From Proteobacteria bacterium UBA6920 (lineage in GTDB: Bacteria > Pseudomonadota > Gammaproteobacteria > SG8-11), in NCBI GenBank assembly GCA_002448875.1, contig DKAS01000198.1, forward strand, positions 3,906 through 23,249: a DNA stretch of 19,344 bases. The letters run 5' to 3'. Below, piece by piece: positions 1-8,877 of this stretch. Made by a program: the position numbers and the translations under genes. The notes under the pieces were generated by a model. It was not told the origin of the DNA. It did not search any database and was given only the letters and a program-made list of their open reading frames with translations. Every line of letters begins with the position of its first letter. The stretch's first letter is position 1.

Positions 1-644
1 TGGTTTACCAACGCGGGCACCAGCAGCGTTAATGGCAATAACATTACCGTAGCCTTGGTTTCATTGATCGTCGTCGGCAAGAACACCGTGAACGTCAGCC
101 ACAGGTAAGTCTTGAGAGTGATTTTCTTATGGTAGAAATAGGTGGTAAGGAAACTGATGGCGCAAAGCTGGAATATCGACAGCAACCCGGAAGAGACGAG
201 CGTGCCGCGCACGACATCGCCGGATTTCTCTCGCGGAAATATCACAAATTTCTGCAGCAACGCGATCGGCGTCTGCAACAGGACAAGAACTAGGATGAAG
301 AGCGCGATCTTTTCGATTTTCTTGTCGTCGTGAATAACTACCATGGGTAGCAAGAATATGGGCACAAAATTCAAATAAACGCGCATGGCCGAAAAAACCG
401 CGCCCGCATTAACCTGTTTGTCTATGATGCTCACCAGGAACAGCAGCATCAACAGAATGAATATATAAACATACTTCATACCGATGTAGACCCGCTTGGT
501 ATAAGCGGCGTACAACAACACATAGACAAACAGCAGACCGCTGGTCAGATCAGGCACTAGACTCTGTATCTGCTTCAAAGGCCCCAACCCGCCTGGCAGC
601 ATGGTATCTGAAATGAAATAGAGGACGATTACCAGATAAATCAT
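1..644 (-). CDS. O-antigen polymerase/ligase-like membrane protein (N-terminal part)
   Basis: The reading frame is open from an ATG at 642-644 down to the window edge, giving about 214 residues with no stop. My translation shows successive hydrophobic segments, for example MIYLVIVLYFIS at the start, then stretches around YVYIFILLMLLFLV, VPIFLLPMVVI and IALFILVLVLLQ. The later PTTINETKATVMLLP stretch resembles the N-E-x-K segment common in Wzy polymerases and WaaL-type ligases. Such inner-membrane proteins polymerise repeat units or transfer glycan to an acceptor at the periplasmic face. It follows the 366-residue glycosyltransferase by 19 bases and is probably the downstream gene of that operon. 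The C-terminal half with the large periplasmic loop lies outside the window, so ligase and polymerase cannot be told apart. Confidence 0.75.
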   Translation of the reverse strand, partial: MIYLVIVLYFISDTMLPGGLGPLKQIQSLVPDLTSGLLFVYVLLYAAYTKRVYIGMKYVYIFILLMLLFLVSIIDKQVNAGAVFSAMRVYLNFVPIFLLPMVVIHDDKKIEKIALFILVLVLLQTPIALLQKFVIFPREKSGDVVRGTLVSSGLLSIFQLCAISFLTTYFYHKKITLKTYLWLTFTVFLPTTINETKATVMLLPLTLLVPALVN

Positions 645-663
645 TGCCCGCCTCGTTCCCTAC

Positions 664-1764
664 TCACCGCAGGAGTAAATCGGCCAGTACGCCGGCATTC
701 TGCAGCGAGTGATTACGCAGCGCATAGTTCATCGCCGCCTCCCCGCACTCGGCGCGCAACCGTTGATCGCGCACAAATAGCCGCACGTTTTCTACAAGTT
801 GCGCGTAATCCTGGGCAACCGCTCCCAAACCCTCGCTCTTTATCAGACCGTCCGGATCAATACCGAGAGTGAGCACTGGAACCTTGCGCATCCAGGCTTG
901 AATGAAGGTATTGGAAAAACCTTCGTAACGACTGGTATTGACCAGTAAATGCGCACCGTCGAGAAACTGGTTGACCTCATCCTGAGACAATTGCCCGAGG
1001 TAGGTGAGGTTCGGGGTGGCGGCGATTGTCTGATGCAGTTGCCCGAAGTATTTTTCGTCCCCGCGATACCCAATCATATAGAATTGGCAAGCCTCGCCGA
1101 CCAGGGCCTGCGCCAAATCGACGAACAGCTCAGGTCGCTTAACACCTTTGATATTAGCAATCCAAACCACCGCCACCCGTTCCGCCTTATTTGACTGCGT
1201 CTGTGGAAATGGATGGAAATTGGGAATCACCAGGTCTGCTGCCCTGCCGTAATGCTTGTGCATGACATCGCTCTGATGCCTGGTCTGGGTAACGACGGTC
1301 TTTACGGTTCGCACACCCAACTCCAGCATCTTTTTATCGACGATCCGCGGGATGTTCTTCAATTGCAACCCAAAATGACCTCGCTCGACCTCGTAATCCG
1401 CTGCCACATGCCATATCGTATGACAGTCGCGCCGCTGCCCGTACAGACCGACCATGCCGGTATAAGCACAGCCAATGCGCTGATAGATCACGTCAGGACG
1501 AATTTTCCGCAATATTCTCGCAACGCGAAAATAATCGAAAAAATATCCGTACCGTCGCCAGCCACTATTTTCGCTGATCTTGATGATGCGATAATCGGCG
1601 GGCGAGTAGTCGTCGGCCACCCTGCGCGTGAGATAATAGATATCCGCGACATCACGCCGCAGTAACTCGTCGAGCAATAGCTTAACCTGATACTGGGCCC
1701 CGCCCATGAAGGCTTTCCAATGCACCGGCATCACTATGCAAATTTTCTTTCTGCGCACACTCAT
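664..1764 (-). CDS. GT4-family glycosyltransferase (366 aa)
   Basis: This is a cytosolic GT-B glycosyltransferase, expected to move a sugar from a nucleotide donor onto a lipid-linked glycan. The N-terminal domain begins ICIVMPVHWKAFMGGAQYQ (about residues 8-26), the usual first beta strand and glycine-rich loop. The C-terminal domain starts near VVWIANIKGVKRPELFVDL (199-217). The donor-binding region is YEGFSNTFIQAW (280-291). The family's usual E-x7-E pair is here E281 with Q289, so the second glutamate is replaced. Length is normal for GT4. The ATG lies 25 bases after the stop of the sulfotransferase gene and has only a weak ribosome binding site, which suggests translation within a polycistronic message. 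Acceptor and sugar cannot be predicted. Confidence 0.9.
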   Translation of the reverse strand: MSVRRKKICIVMPVHWKAFMGGAQYQVKLLLDELLRRDVADIYYLTRRVADDYSPADYRIIKISENSGWRRYGYFFDYFRVARILRKIRPDVIYQRIGCAYTGMVGLYGQRRDCHTIWHVAADYEVERGHFGLQLKNIPRIVDKKMLELGVRTVKTVVTQTRHQSDVMHKHYGRAADLVIPNFHPFPQTQSNKAERVAVVWIANIKGVKRPELFVDLAQALVGEACQFYMIGYRGDEKYFGQLHQTIAATPNLTYLGQLSQDEVNQFLDGAHLLVNTSRYEGFSNTFIQAWMRKVPVLTLGIDPDGLIKSEGLGAVAQDYAQLVENVRLFVRDQRLRAECGEAAMNYALRNHSLQNAGVLADLLLR

Positions 1765-1789
1765 AGCTGTTCGGTCCGTACGTACCCCA

Positions 1790-2707
1790 TCAGATCAATT
1801 CCGCGGATCGGATGCCGTCCGTCGAAGAAAAAGTGGGCAAAGCCAGTAAGCGTTCATACAATGGCAGGCAATACTGGTCGATCATCGCCTTCTCAGCTGG
1901 TTTCAACCGGGAAGACTTGGCGACGCTGGAGGCGTGAATGGTGGCAGCATAGCGCTCATCGTAGGGCTCACCAATGAAAGAAAAAATGTGCGGCAGATAC
2001 TCGGCCTTTTTCCTCACTAGTTCATCATAATCAACCACCAGCAGCTCCTGCGATGACAAGCGCTCATGCAGTTCGATGATCTGCGAGGACTTGCCGTTGT
2101 AAGCCAGACAGGCGCGCAGAATACGCGGTAACAGCAGTTTTTGCCGCCATGGACCGAAGCTTTTCAGCTGCGGCTCCAGCTGCGCTGCGCCGCAGGCGCT
2201 AAACAGCTCGTCAAAGGCAAATCTTCCCCAATGATACATAAAGGAATATATAACCGAATAGGGATTTCGCAACAGCCAGATCAGTTTGTACTTTCCCTGA
2301 TGCCGGAAATATTCCGTATAGCATTCATTGAGGAAAGTCGTCTGAAAACAGTACCTGCCGCGCGGCGCGTGACTGACATATCCCGACAGCAGCAGCGCCG
2401 CATCGAGTTCATCATCGCGACCGAAAGTGAAATCGACCATGCCATCACTGCCGGTAATCACCCGGGAAAGCATCGTGGTACCCGAACGCTGACACCCGGC
2501 GACCAGTACCGGATCGGTATAGTTGGGCAATTGATGCAGCAAGTCGCATCCGCGCACGCGTACCGCAGCAGCGAATTGCGGCCACTCACTGATCGGCCTG
2601 CCCCGCCATTGCATATCCTCCGGCAGCTTTCTCAGCCTGGGAAGAAATCTGCGCAAGGGAGCCGGCACCTTGTACAATTGGTTGATAATTCTGAAACGCC
2701 CCTTCAT
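1790..2707 (-). CDS. PAPS-dependent sulfotransferase family protein (305 aa)
   Basis: This protein probably transfers sulfate from PAPS to a hydroxyl or amino group of a glycan intermediate. The 5'-phosphosulfate binding loop is GCQRSGTT (residues 71-78), preceded by the strand DPVLVA. The 3'-phosphate binding segment is LIWLLRNPYSVIYSF (142-156) with the expected arginine and serine. Length is typical of bacterial sulfotransferase-domain proteins. AGGTGG precedes the ATG by about four bases, which supports this start. The first 60 residues are basic and proline-rich, with no clear signal peptide, so a cytosolic location is likely. It sits between two glycosyltransferase genes in one orientation, which points to a glycan substrate. 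The exact acceptor is unknown. Confidence 0.88.
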   Translation of the reverse strand: MKGRFRIINQLYKVPAPLRRFLPRLRKLPEDMQWRGRPISEWPQFAAAVRVRGCDLLHQLPNYTDPVLVAGCQRSGTTMLSRVITGSDGMVDFTFGRDDELDAALLLSGYVSHAPRGRYCFQTTFLNECYTEYFRHQGKYKLIWLLRNPYSVIYSFMYHWGRFAFDELFSACGAAQLEPQLKSFGPWRQKLLLPRILRACLAYNGKSSQIIELHERLSSQELLVVDYDELVRKKAEYLPHIFSFIGEPYDERYAATIHASSVAKSSRLKPAEKAMIDQYCLPLYERLLALPTFSSTDGIRSAELI

Positions 2708-2756
2708 CCACCCACCTGTTGCGTCACCGCATGACTATAGCGATCTACACCGCTCC

Positions 2757-4043
2757 TCACGCATCTTGATCTTTCACAAGGTCTTTGACGGTCGCTGGCG
2801 TCACGCAAACCTCGCTTAGAACCCGCAACCAACACTCCGACACCTTATCCCAGGAATACTCGGCAACAGCTGCTTCATTTCGCTCGAGGCGCAACTCCCC
2901 CTTGGCGTATTGCTCGACAATTTGCCCTATTCCGGCCTGCCAGTCTGCCTGTCGGCCGATCACGACGCCGCTACCCGTCATCCGCACCACGTCTGCAACG
3001 AAGGAGTCATCCGGGACCAGAGCCACGATGGGGCGGTTCAAAATCAGATAGTATGGCAGCTTCGCATGCATGATCGCCTTGCAGTTGGGCAGGTCCGCCA
3101 GGACGATTAACAGCAGATCACAGGCGGCGATATTCCGCAGACTTTGTTCATGCTCGGCGCGTCCGTGCAGAAAGATTTTCGGTGAAGCCAAGCGCTGCAG
3201 ACTGGCACGAGTCAATTCAGTGGTGTCACCGTAGATATGAAACTCCAGGTTGCATCCGCTTCTTATCAATTCGTCGATAACGCCAAGCACCGCTGGCCCC
3301 GGCACCTTGGGCGGCTTGGAAAGAAATCCGAGAAAACCGATTTTTACCGCTTCACTGTTGCGTGACGCCCGGTTGTTGACGGTTACGGACGCCAGTTGCG
3401 CCGCCTCCTCCTGCGCAAACGGATGCACCACTGCACGCACCAGGTCAGGAGGCACCTGGTAGTGCTCCACCAGCACCCGCGCCGCGCGCGGGTTGGTTGT
3501 CACATTCATATCGCAGCTCAGCAAAATATCTTGTTCCAGCTTTCGGGCTTTTTCGCGATAAACAGCCGGTATTTTACCATGATATGATTCGTCGTACGAC
3601 CACAAATCCTGCCAGTCCACTACTAACTTGATCGCAGGAAAGCGGCGTTTCAACTTCTGACCGACGACCAGCAGGTCGTGCGGTGGCAGACACAGAATCA
3701 AGCAGATATGTCCGCTGGTAACCGGGTCCGTCGCGACAAGATCAATCAGATGGGCCGTGAGCGCGCGTGCGCACAATATCTTGCGCGAGGGAAAATAAAG
3801 ATATTTGTCCAGCCATTTTCTAATTTTCTTGAACGCGGGCATTCGCAGAATGCCGGTAACGGATCGCCCAACCTTTACCAGATGATGATTGACCGACATT
3901 TTCTCGCCTTTACAGGTGAGAAACTTCATGCTGGCAAACCGATCCTCCAGTTGCAGCAGTGATCTGGCGCGGAGATTGCGGGCATTTGCACTGACCACAT
4001 AAACCGACCAATCCTTGAATTGGCTGAACCCATTGGCAGACAT
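2757..4043 (-). CDS. GT4-like glycosyltransferase (428 aa)
   Basis: This is a GT-B type glycosyltransferase. The N-terminal part has WSVYVVSANARNLRARS (about residues 12-28), like the strand-loop that opens many GT4 proteins. The stretch VVDWQDLWSYDESYHGK (141-157) is typical of EPS glycosyltransferases. The second Rossmann domain begins VKIGFLGFLSKPPK (233-246). KLPYYLILNRPIVALVPDD (328-346) matches the donor-site region of the K-x-x-x-Y-L-a-l-g-r-P type rather than the classic E-x7-E. It is the first gene of the left minus-strand operon and ends 49 bases before the sulfotransferase start. No good ribosome binding site is visible upstream of the ATG at 4041-4043. I keep this start because the first beta strand lies close after it. 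Sugar specificity is unknown. Confidence 0.87.
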   Translation of the reverse strand: MSANGFSQFKDWSVYVVSANARNLRARSLLQLEDRFASMKFLTCKGEKMSVNHHLVKVGRSVTGILRMPAFKKIRKWLDKYLYFPSRKILCARALTAHLIDLVATDPVTSGHICLILCLPPHDLLVVGQKLKRRFPAIKLVVDWQDLWSYDESYHGKIPAVYREKARKLEQDILLSCDMNVTTNPRAARVLVEHYQVPPDLVRAVVHPFAQEEAAQLASVTVNNRASRNSEAVKIGFLGFLSKPPKVPGPAVLGVIDELIRSGCNLEFHIYGDTTELTRASLQRLASPKIFLHGRAEHEQSLRNIAACDLLLIVLADLPNCKAIMHAKLPYYLILNRPIVALVPDDSFVADVVRMTGSGVVIGRQADWQAGIGQIVEQYAKGELRLERNEAAVAEYSWDKVSECWLRVLSEVCVTPATVKDLVKDQDA

Positions 4044-4480
4044 ACTTTGGTTATTTCTTAATTCTAGTACCCCAGGTTGATCTTGAGCGTCGTTTCCACA
4101 GCGCGGCCGCCAGACAAACTTCCCGCCACCAAGCGAATTTTGATCAGAATTCCTGCCCGCTACGCCGCCCGCCGGGACAGGGGCAAAGGGAAGCGGATAT
4201 TGTAACCATTCTCATCGGACTGACGCAGTAATTTACTTGAATTTGCTAGGGCGGAAGAAGGACCAACGCCCATCGCTGCTTATCGGCCCGCGCCAGATAG
4301 AACCTGTCCAGCCTCCGCGGTATTGTTGCGCCCCTGTTTTTACATAATCACGCTCAGTTTTTTTGCCGAATGCTCATCCCGCTCTTGTTCCAGGTTAAAA
4401 ATCCCGACATAATTTCGCTGCAATTCAGACAAAAAAATCATCATAATAAAAACACTATTTATTAAGAGTTATTATTCCCG

Positions 4481-4503
4481 GTTCCGGCTCATTCTACCGG
4501 AAC
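4481..4503. promoter_or_regulatory. Inverted repeat, candidate activator site 1
   Basis: GTTCCGG at 4481-4487 and CCGGAAC at 4497-4503 form a perfect 7-base dyad with a 9-base spacer. Its centre lies about 136 bases upstream of the transcription start predicted from the -24/-12 element. Upstream activator sites for sigma-54 enhancer-binding proteins typically fall at this distance. No T-run follows, so a terminator is less likely. The role is inferred from position only. Confidence 0.45.
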
Positions 4504-4522
4504 AATACTATGTTAAGTATTG
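4503..4522. promoter_or_regulatory. Inverted repeat, candidate activator site 2
   Basis: CAATACT at 4503-4509 and AGTATTG at 4516-4522 form a perfect 7-base dyad with a 6-base spacer, directly abutting the previous dyad. The right arm overlaps GTTAAGT, which is followed on an 11-base step by ATTAAGG (4523-4529). The longer stretch 4509-4525 matches 15 of 17 bases with the reverse complement of 8944-8960, upstream of the paralogous lipoprotein gene. A regulator binding site is the simplest reading. Confidence 0.5.
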
Positions 4523-4601
4523 ATTAAGGGTGAACTTTTAGAGTTGTCCTCCAGGCGTGGCTCGCGTTTTAATGCGTGCAGCCAGCGAACGGGTGGGTAG
4601 G

Positions 4602-4617
4602 TGGCTCGTATTTTGCC
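4602..4617 (+). promoter_or_regulatory. Sigma-54 (RpoN) type -24/-12 promoter for lipoprotein A
   Basis: The sequence TGGCTCGTATTTTGCC fits the RpoN consensus TGGCACG-N4-TTGCW at 10 of 12 defined positions and keeps the diagnostic GG-N10-GC spacing (GG 4603-4604, GC 4615-4616). Transcription would start near 4628. That leaves a short leader holding the GGGGAAG ribosome binding site (4643-4649) just before the lipoprotein start. RpoN promoters need an enhancer-binding activator, and two dyads lie at the usual distance upstream. Confidence 0.65.
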
Positions 4618-4654
4618 TATAGATCAACTTTGAACTGAGCGTGGGGAAGTAGCA

Positions 4655-6805
4655 TTGGTGGCAGCATTAAAATACTTTAATAAAACAGTATTCGCCCTTG
4701 CTGTCATTAATTCCCTCGTCGGATGTGGTTCGGGAGGTGGAAATTCCAGTTCCTCTGCGTCGTCGACGGGTACTGAGAAACAAACTCACTCTCATAAGGG
4801 CAGCGTAGGTGACGGCCCGATAAAAGGCGCCGTAATCACGGCTAAAACCGTGAAAAACAAGTTTATTTCCGCCGTATTCAGTGATGACAACGCCCAGTTC
4901 TCGGTGCAGATCCCAGCCGATGTCGAGTACCCCGTTCTAGTCAGTTCCAGCGGCGGTACCGACCTGGTTACCGGTAAAACACCAACTTTTACGCTGACCT
5001 CCGTAGCCCTGGCTCCCGACCAGGAAGTGGTCAATATCAATCCGTTTACTACCTTCATCGTTAAATCGACCATCGCCGGCAGCGGCGGCCTTTCCGAAGC
5101 GAGTGTGGTGAATGCCACCCGTGATGTCGTCAGTGTTTTAAATTTCGGCCTGGATACCGGCGCCGTCATCAGCCCGGTCAGCGATCCAATCACTTCCAAA
5201 AGCGTTGTCTCCATAACCAAGGCCAGTGAGGCGCTGGCGGAAACCATCCGCCGAACCCATCAAGCTCTGCAATATGCCGGCTATAATACACTTACCCAGG
5301 ATTACCTTGTTAACTCGTTATCCGCCGACCTGACCGACGGTGTCATTGACGGCTCGGGCGCCATCGGCTCGGAACCTCTTCTGGCGGCGGTATTTAATAT
5401 CATTTCCGCCCAGATCGCCGTTGAATTGATCACGGACAATTTTTCCGTCAACGGTGTCCTCGCTTATGACCAGCTTGACAATGCTATACAACAAACCCAC
5501 CCGGGTGTCATCGACAGCTCTCGCGCCACACCGCTGACTAAAGCATTGATCACCCAGGCATCCACTCTGATTAGTGCCGCCGCCGAGCTTGACAGCTCGA
5601 CGGAGATGCAGAAAATGAAAACCAGCGTCGACTCCTTGGCTGCCGGTACATTGCCACAGACGTCGTTTTTACCCACGGCCAGTCAGTTGGACAAGCTGTT
5701 TGAACTTGCCTTGATGGTGGCAACCGTCGGCAGCTCCGATGAGTGGGAGCTCGTCAACTCCTATGTTCGAAGCAAAGTGCTGCAAGGCCGGCCCCCGATT
5801 CGCCCCGCCGACGCGAAACTGCAAATTGCCGGTGCCGAAGCCAGCGGCTCGATATCTGACGAATCCAGCGCACCGGGCAAGGCGATCGACGGAGTGGATT
5901 CTTCCTTCTGGTCCGTGTTTGGTCTGCCCCAGAACATAACGTTCGACCTGGGTTCTATAAATTCCATTGGTTACGCGAAAGTATCCTTCCTCGGGTACGC
6001 CGACGGCAGGACCTATATCTTTACCCTGGAAGCCTCCACGGATAAAGTTACCTGGACGCCGTTGCTAACAAACATCGAATCGGCTGCCGTACAGTGGAAC
6101 ACTTTGGTGTTCACTCCGATTGATGCACGTTACCTGAGAATTACCCTGACCGGCAGCAGCAACTCCGACTGGGTGGGCATAAGTGAAATCCAGGTATTTG
6201 GTCCTTCGCCGACCCCTCTGCCGGACACCAGCCCGCTGCGTAGTTCGACACAATTGTTAGCCAGGGATGATAGCTCCCATACTCTGGCGGGAACCCCGGT
6301 AACGATCAATGTCTTAGCCAATGACAGCATTCCAAACGGCAACACCGCTACCATTAAGATTCTATCCTTGCCGACGCACGGAACTGCAACGGTTTCCGGT
6401 AACACAGTGGTCTACACATCAACTGCTGGCTACACGGGCTGGGATTTCTTCAAATATGAGCTGTCGAACGGCAACGGCAAGGTTTCCACGGCGAACGCCT
6501 TTATTGTCGTTAATTGCGACACTTGCGGAACGGTTACTTCCTCGGTAGTGCTGACATGGTTGCATGAAAGCAATCCGGTGGATGGCTATATTGTCTATTA
6601 CGGCCCTACCGCGGATCTGACCACCCTGCCCTTGGAGGTTTTGACGGAGAATACCTCGTCTTTCAACATATTTGCTCCCTCGCGCAGCTACAGCGGAAAG
6701 GTGCTTGGCCTCAATTCGGGAGATCAGATTTGCTTCCGGGTGAAGTCCTTCGTCTCGGTATTCGAGTCCGAGGCATCCCTGCCCATCTGTACAACCTATA
6801 AGTAG
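4655..6805 (+). CDS. Lipoprotein A: beta-sandwich, F5/8C (discoidin), Ig-like and Fn3-like domains
   Basis: A large predicted outer-surface lipoprotein of 716 residues. A basic then hydrophobic N-terminus ends in the lipobox SLVGC, with acylated Cys24. Glycine follows the cysteine, so there is no Asp+2 retention signal. A Ser/Gly-rich linker leads to a beta-sandwich-like domain (about 46-150) with GSVGDGPIKGA and VVNINPFTTF, then a helical region to about 380. A discoidin-like F5/8 type C domain (about 382-515) has GKAIDGVDSSFWSV and DARYLRITLTG. An Ig-like domain with NVLANDS follows (about 535-620), then an Fn3-like C-terminal domain with four cysteines (621, 624, 693, 712). It probably binds or anchors surface glycan. 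Start is TTG at 4655 or GTG at 4658; GGGGAAG lies 5 or 8 bases upstream. It is monocistronic and paralogous to the gene at 9175. I recognise no named family. Confidence 0.88.
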   Translation: MVAALKYFNKTVFALAVINSLVGCGSGGGNSSSSASSTGTEKQTHSHKGSVGDGPIKGAVITAKTVKNKFISAVFSDDNAQFSVQIPADVEYPVLVSSSGGTDLVTGKTPTFTLTSVALAPDQEVVNINPFTTFIVKSTIAGSGGLSEASVVNATRDVVSVLNFGLDTGAVISPVSDPITSKSVVSITKASEALAETIRRTHQALQYAGYNTLTQDYLVNSLSADLTDGVIDGSGAIGSEPLLAAVFNIISAQIAVELITDNFSVNGVLAYDQLDNAIQQTHPGVIDSSRATPLTKALITQASTLISAAAELDSSTEMQKMKTSVDSLAAGTLPQTSFLPTASQLDKLFELALMVATVGSSDEWELVNSYVRSKVLQGRPPIRPADAKLQIAGAEASGSISDESSAPGKAIDGVDSSFWSVFGLPQNITFDLGSINSIGYAKVSFLGYADGRTYIFTLEASTDKVTWTPLLTNIESAAVQWNTLVFTPIDARYLRITLTGSSNSDWVGISEIQVFGPSPTPLPDTSPLRSSTQLLARDDSSHTLAGTPVTINVLANDSIPNGNTATIKILSLPTHGTATVSGNTVVYTSTAGYTGWDFFKYELSNGNGKVSTANAFIVVNCDTCGTVTSSVVLTWLHESNPVDGYIVYYGPTADLTTLPLEVLTENTSSFNIFAPSRSYSGKVLGLNSGDQICFRVKSFVSVFESEASLPICTTYK

Positions 6806-6950
6806 CAGCCTCCACCCTGCCCCATAAATGGCACTGGGCCCTACCGGCTCGGGCAATGTGTAGCACTTTGGGAAAATACGGATGCTGGGTGGATGCGTGG
6901 GTAAACGCGTGTACTAGACCGCGAACCTGCCGGTACGGTGCCCTACGGAA

Positions 6951-8129
6951 TCAGTCGCTGGCCGTTTCGGCTTCCAGTTGCGCATAGAGATCGTAGTATT
7001 GTTTTGCAATTGATCCCATGGTGAATCTCTCCAGGCAGCGCAATCTGCCCTTGACACCCATTTGAGTACGCAGCTCTTCGTTGACCAGCAGAATTTGCAT
7101 GCGCTCGGCCAACAAGGCGACATATTCATCGCTATCCCTGCCCAACACGCGAAAGCCGGTCTGCTCCTGTTCGACAATATCAACCGGGCCGCCCCAGTCC
7201 GCCGTAATCAGCGCCTTTTCAGCCATCATCGCCTCCAGATTTACATGCCCAAAGGCTTCATTGATGGCGGGAAAAACACAGAATAATGCGTTGCGCATCA
7301 AGGCGGCATTGTCCGCCCGCGGCACCCTGCCGGTAAGCAAAACCCTGTCCCCCAGACCAAGCTGTGCCACCAGTTGCTGACACGACGCCCGTAGCCTGCC
7401 ATCACCGCTGATTACCAGCTTCACCCGGTCGCTGATACCGGCGCGGTGAAACGCCTTTAACAGCAGATCAAAAGCCTTATAAGGGATAAATCTACCGCTG
7501 GAAAAAATATATGGTCCCGACACCGGCCCTTCACCGCCGGCAAATGATGGAATTTCCGGCATCGCTTCCGGAATTACCAGTATTTTGTGCTGATACGCCG
7601 CTGGAATATTGTTCCTGGCGGCACTGGTGGTAACCACAATCCGCCGGGCACGCCGCAGGGTATTGATCATCGTCGGATCAAAATGCAGGCGGGCGACATC
7701 AATTTTTCGCATTTTCTCCAGCCATGTATCCTGGCGCTCTATATATTCAAATCCCGGCGGATAGACTATTGAACCGCCAACCGGACCCCAAATGAAGTTG
7801 TGCGTAAGATTGACCAATGGATTTGGATAGCGAATGCTGATGGGGGAGATATGCTGTATGATTGAATTCCTTTCCACCCTGGTCCGCAGGTAACGGTAAG
7901 CCTTAATGATGAATTCGAGGTAATCCGCTTTCAGTTTCCGCAGGGTGGGACTTTTGCCCAGCAGCTTACCGCATTGCAAATTTACCGAAACGTCATCCTG
8001 GTAGCTGTCACGGGTAACCACCAGAGGCTGCACCCCTAACTGGCGCAGATTTTTAACCAGGTTGTAGGAAGTAAACGACTCTGACAGTCCTTCTGCATGG
8101 TATGCGTATGCAGTGTAAAACGCCTTCAT
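6951..8129 (-). CDS. GT4-family glycosyltransferase (392 aa)
   Basis: A clear GT-B retaining glycosyltransferase. The N-terminal domain starts MKAFYTAYAYHAEGLSESF and includes WGPVGGS (about residues 114-120), a loop seen in EPS and lipopolysaccharide GT4 enzymes. The C-terminal Rossmann domain has FSSGRFIPYKAFDLLLKAF (209-227) and the donor site EAFGHVNLEAM, with an intact E-x7-E pair at E291 and E299, followed by GGPVDIVE. Length is normal. GGGGCGG lies about eight bases before the ATG. The gene stands alone on the minus strand, convergent with lipoprotein A (146 bases between the stops, no strong terminator seen) and divergent from lipoprotein B across a 1 kb gap. It probably acts in the same polysaccharide pathway. 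Confidence 0.92.
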   Translation of the reverse strand: MKAFYTAYAYHAEGLSESFTSYNLVKNLRQLGVQPLVVTRDSYQDDVSVNLQCGKLLGKSPTLRKLKADYLEFIIKAYRYLRTRVERNSIIQHISPISIRYPNPLVNLTHNFIWGPVGGSIVYPPGFEYIERQDTWLEKMRKIDVARLHFDPTMINTLRRARRIVVTTSAARNNIPAAYQHKILVIPEAMPEIPSFAGGEGPVSGPYIFSSGRFIPYKAFDLLLKAFHRAGISDRVKLVISGDGRLRASCQQLVAQLGLGDRVLLTGRVPRADNAALMRNALFCVFPAINEAFGHVNLEAMMAEKALITADWGGPVDIVEQEQTGFRVLGRDSDEYVALLAERMQILLVNEELRTQMGVKGRLRCLERFTMGSIAKQYYDLYAQLEAETASD

Positions 8130-8850
8130 ACAACGAGCCGCCCCATATCCGCGCTGGCAAATTTGTCAGCAGTATAATATCGGGTGCTCGTACCCAGTTG
8201 TGACTGGAACGGGAAAAATCTGCATCGAAAAAAAACCAATCCGGCAGACTGTGGGTCCGGAAGGGAGGAGTAGAAAAACAGCCGGTGTAAACAGACAGGA
8301 AGCACCACCGCCGCCAATCGGTGGACGCGAAAACCGGCTGGCGCTTTGCGGGGAGGACCGGGGATAATGACTGTCGAGTTGTCTCTACCCAATTCGTTGT
8401 TCACCACGACGGATAACAAGCGTTTATTTTAAGCCATTTACTTTCCCCGCGCCACCACCGATACCCCGTCAGACATATTTCCGATTCGCTGCACTCTACA
8501 CCTGCCAGCAATAGGAGCCTGTCTGATATTTCTCCTTGTCGCCGAATCCAATGTAGCTGGTACCCGGTGTGGTCCCACTATATGGCATGGATAGTTCGTC
8601 TCCCGCACACCATCTCACGCCACACACCAGCCGGAAATCCACTGCCGGTCTATGCCTTGCCCGATTACAATATGGTAAATAGCAATACCGCTGCCTGCAA
8701 GCCTGTTCCCAACTCAACTTACGGTAACACCGGTCTTTCCCGCAACCCTACTCCGTCGTCTACATGCCGGGCACAGCACTATCAGGCGGGGACTATGTTC
8801 CTGGGGTGAATTGATCATTATTTGCGGTCCCCGGTCGATCTGGCCAGCCT

Positions 8851-8877
8851 GGTCATTTGCGCTACTAAAAAATGACC
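8851..8877. repeat. Inverted repeat GGTCATT/AATGACC, possible IS-end remnant
   Basis: GGTCATT (8851-8857) and AATGACC (8871-8877) form a perfect 7-base dyad with a 13-base spacer ending in CTACTAAAA, followed by CCCC. From memory this layout resembles the multiple terminal repeats of IS21-family elements, where GGTCA/TGACC boxes flank a short A-rich spacer. No transposase fragment is seen nearby. It could equally be a chance dyad or an operator. Confidence 0.25.

Larger units (their letters stand above)
4044..4654. other. Divergent intergenic region rich in regulatory sequence
   Basis: This stretch of about 610 bases separates two divergently transcribed units and holds no supportable gene. 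The left part, next to the glycosyltransferase, is of average composition and shows no clear promoter. From about 4430 it becomes AT-rich and then contains two adjacent inverted repeats, a GTTAAG-type motif, an imperfect hairpin (TGGCT at 4558 with AGCCA at 4580) and a -24/-12 promoter, all arranged toward the lipoprotein A gene. The sequence GTGGCTCG occurs twice, at 4557 and 4601, each followed two bases later by TTTT. Confidence 0.7.

Noticed and set aside
6806..6950. Terminator between the convergent lipoprotein A and GT4 genes
   Set aside because: Only short GC-rich direct repeats (TACGG twice) and a four-base GCCC/GGGC pairing are visible; no stable stem with a T-run.
8126..8419. 97-residue minus-strand frame whose stop overlaps the GT4 start as ATGA
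   Set aside because: The overlap looks like translational coupling, but the frame starts at TTG, has no recognisable domain, is rich in Arg/Pro/Phe without gene-like pattern, and no good ribosome binding site is seen.
8496..8809. Overlapping short frames on both strands in the long gap (73 and 80 residues)
   Set aside because: They overlap each other antisense, show no domain or signal peptide and have no convincing ribosome binding site.
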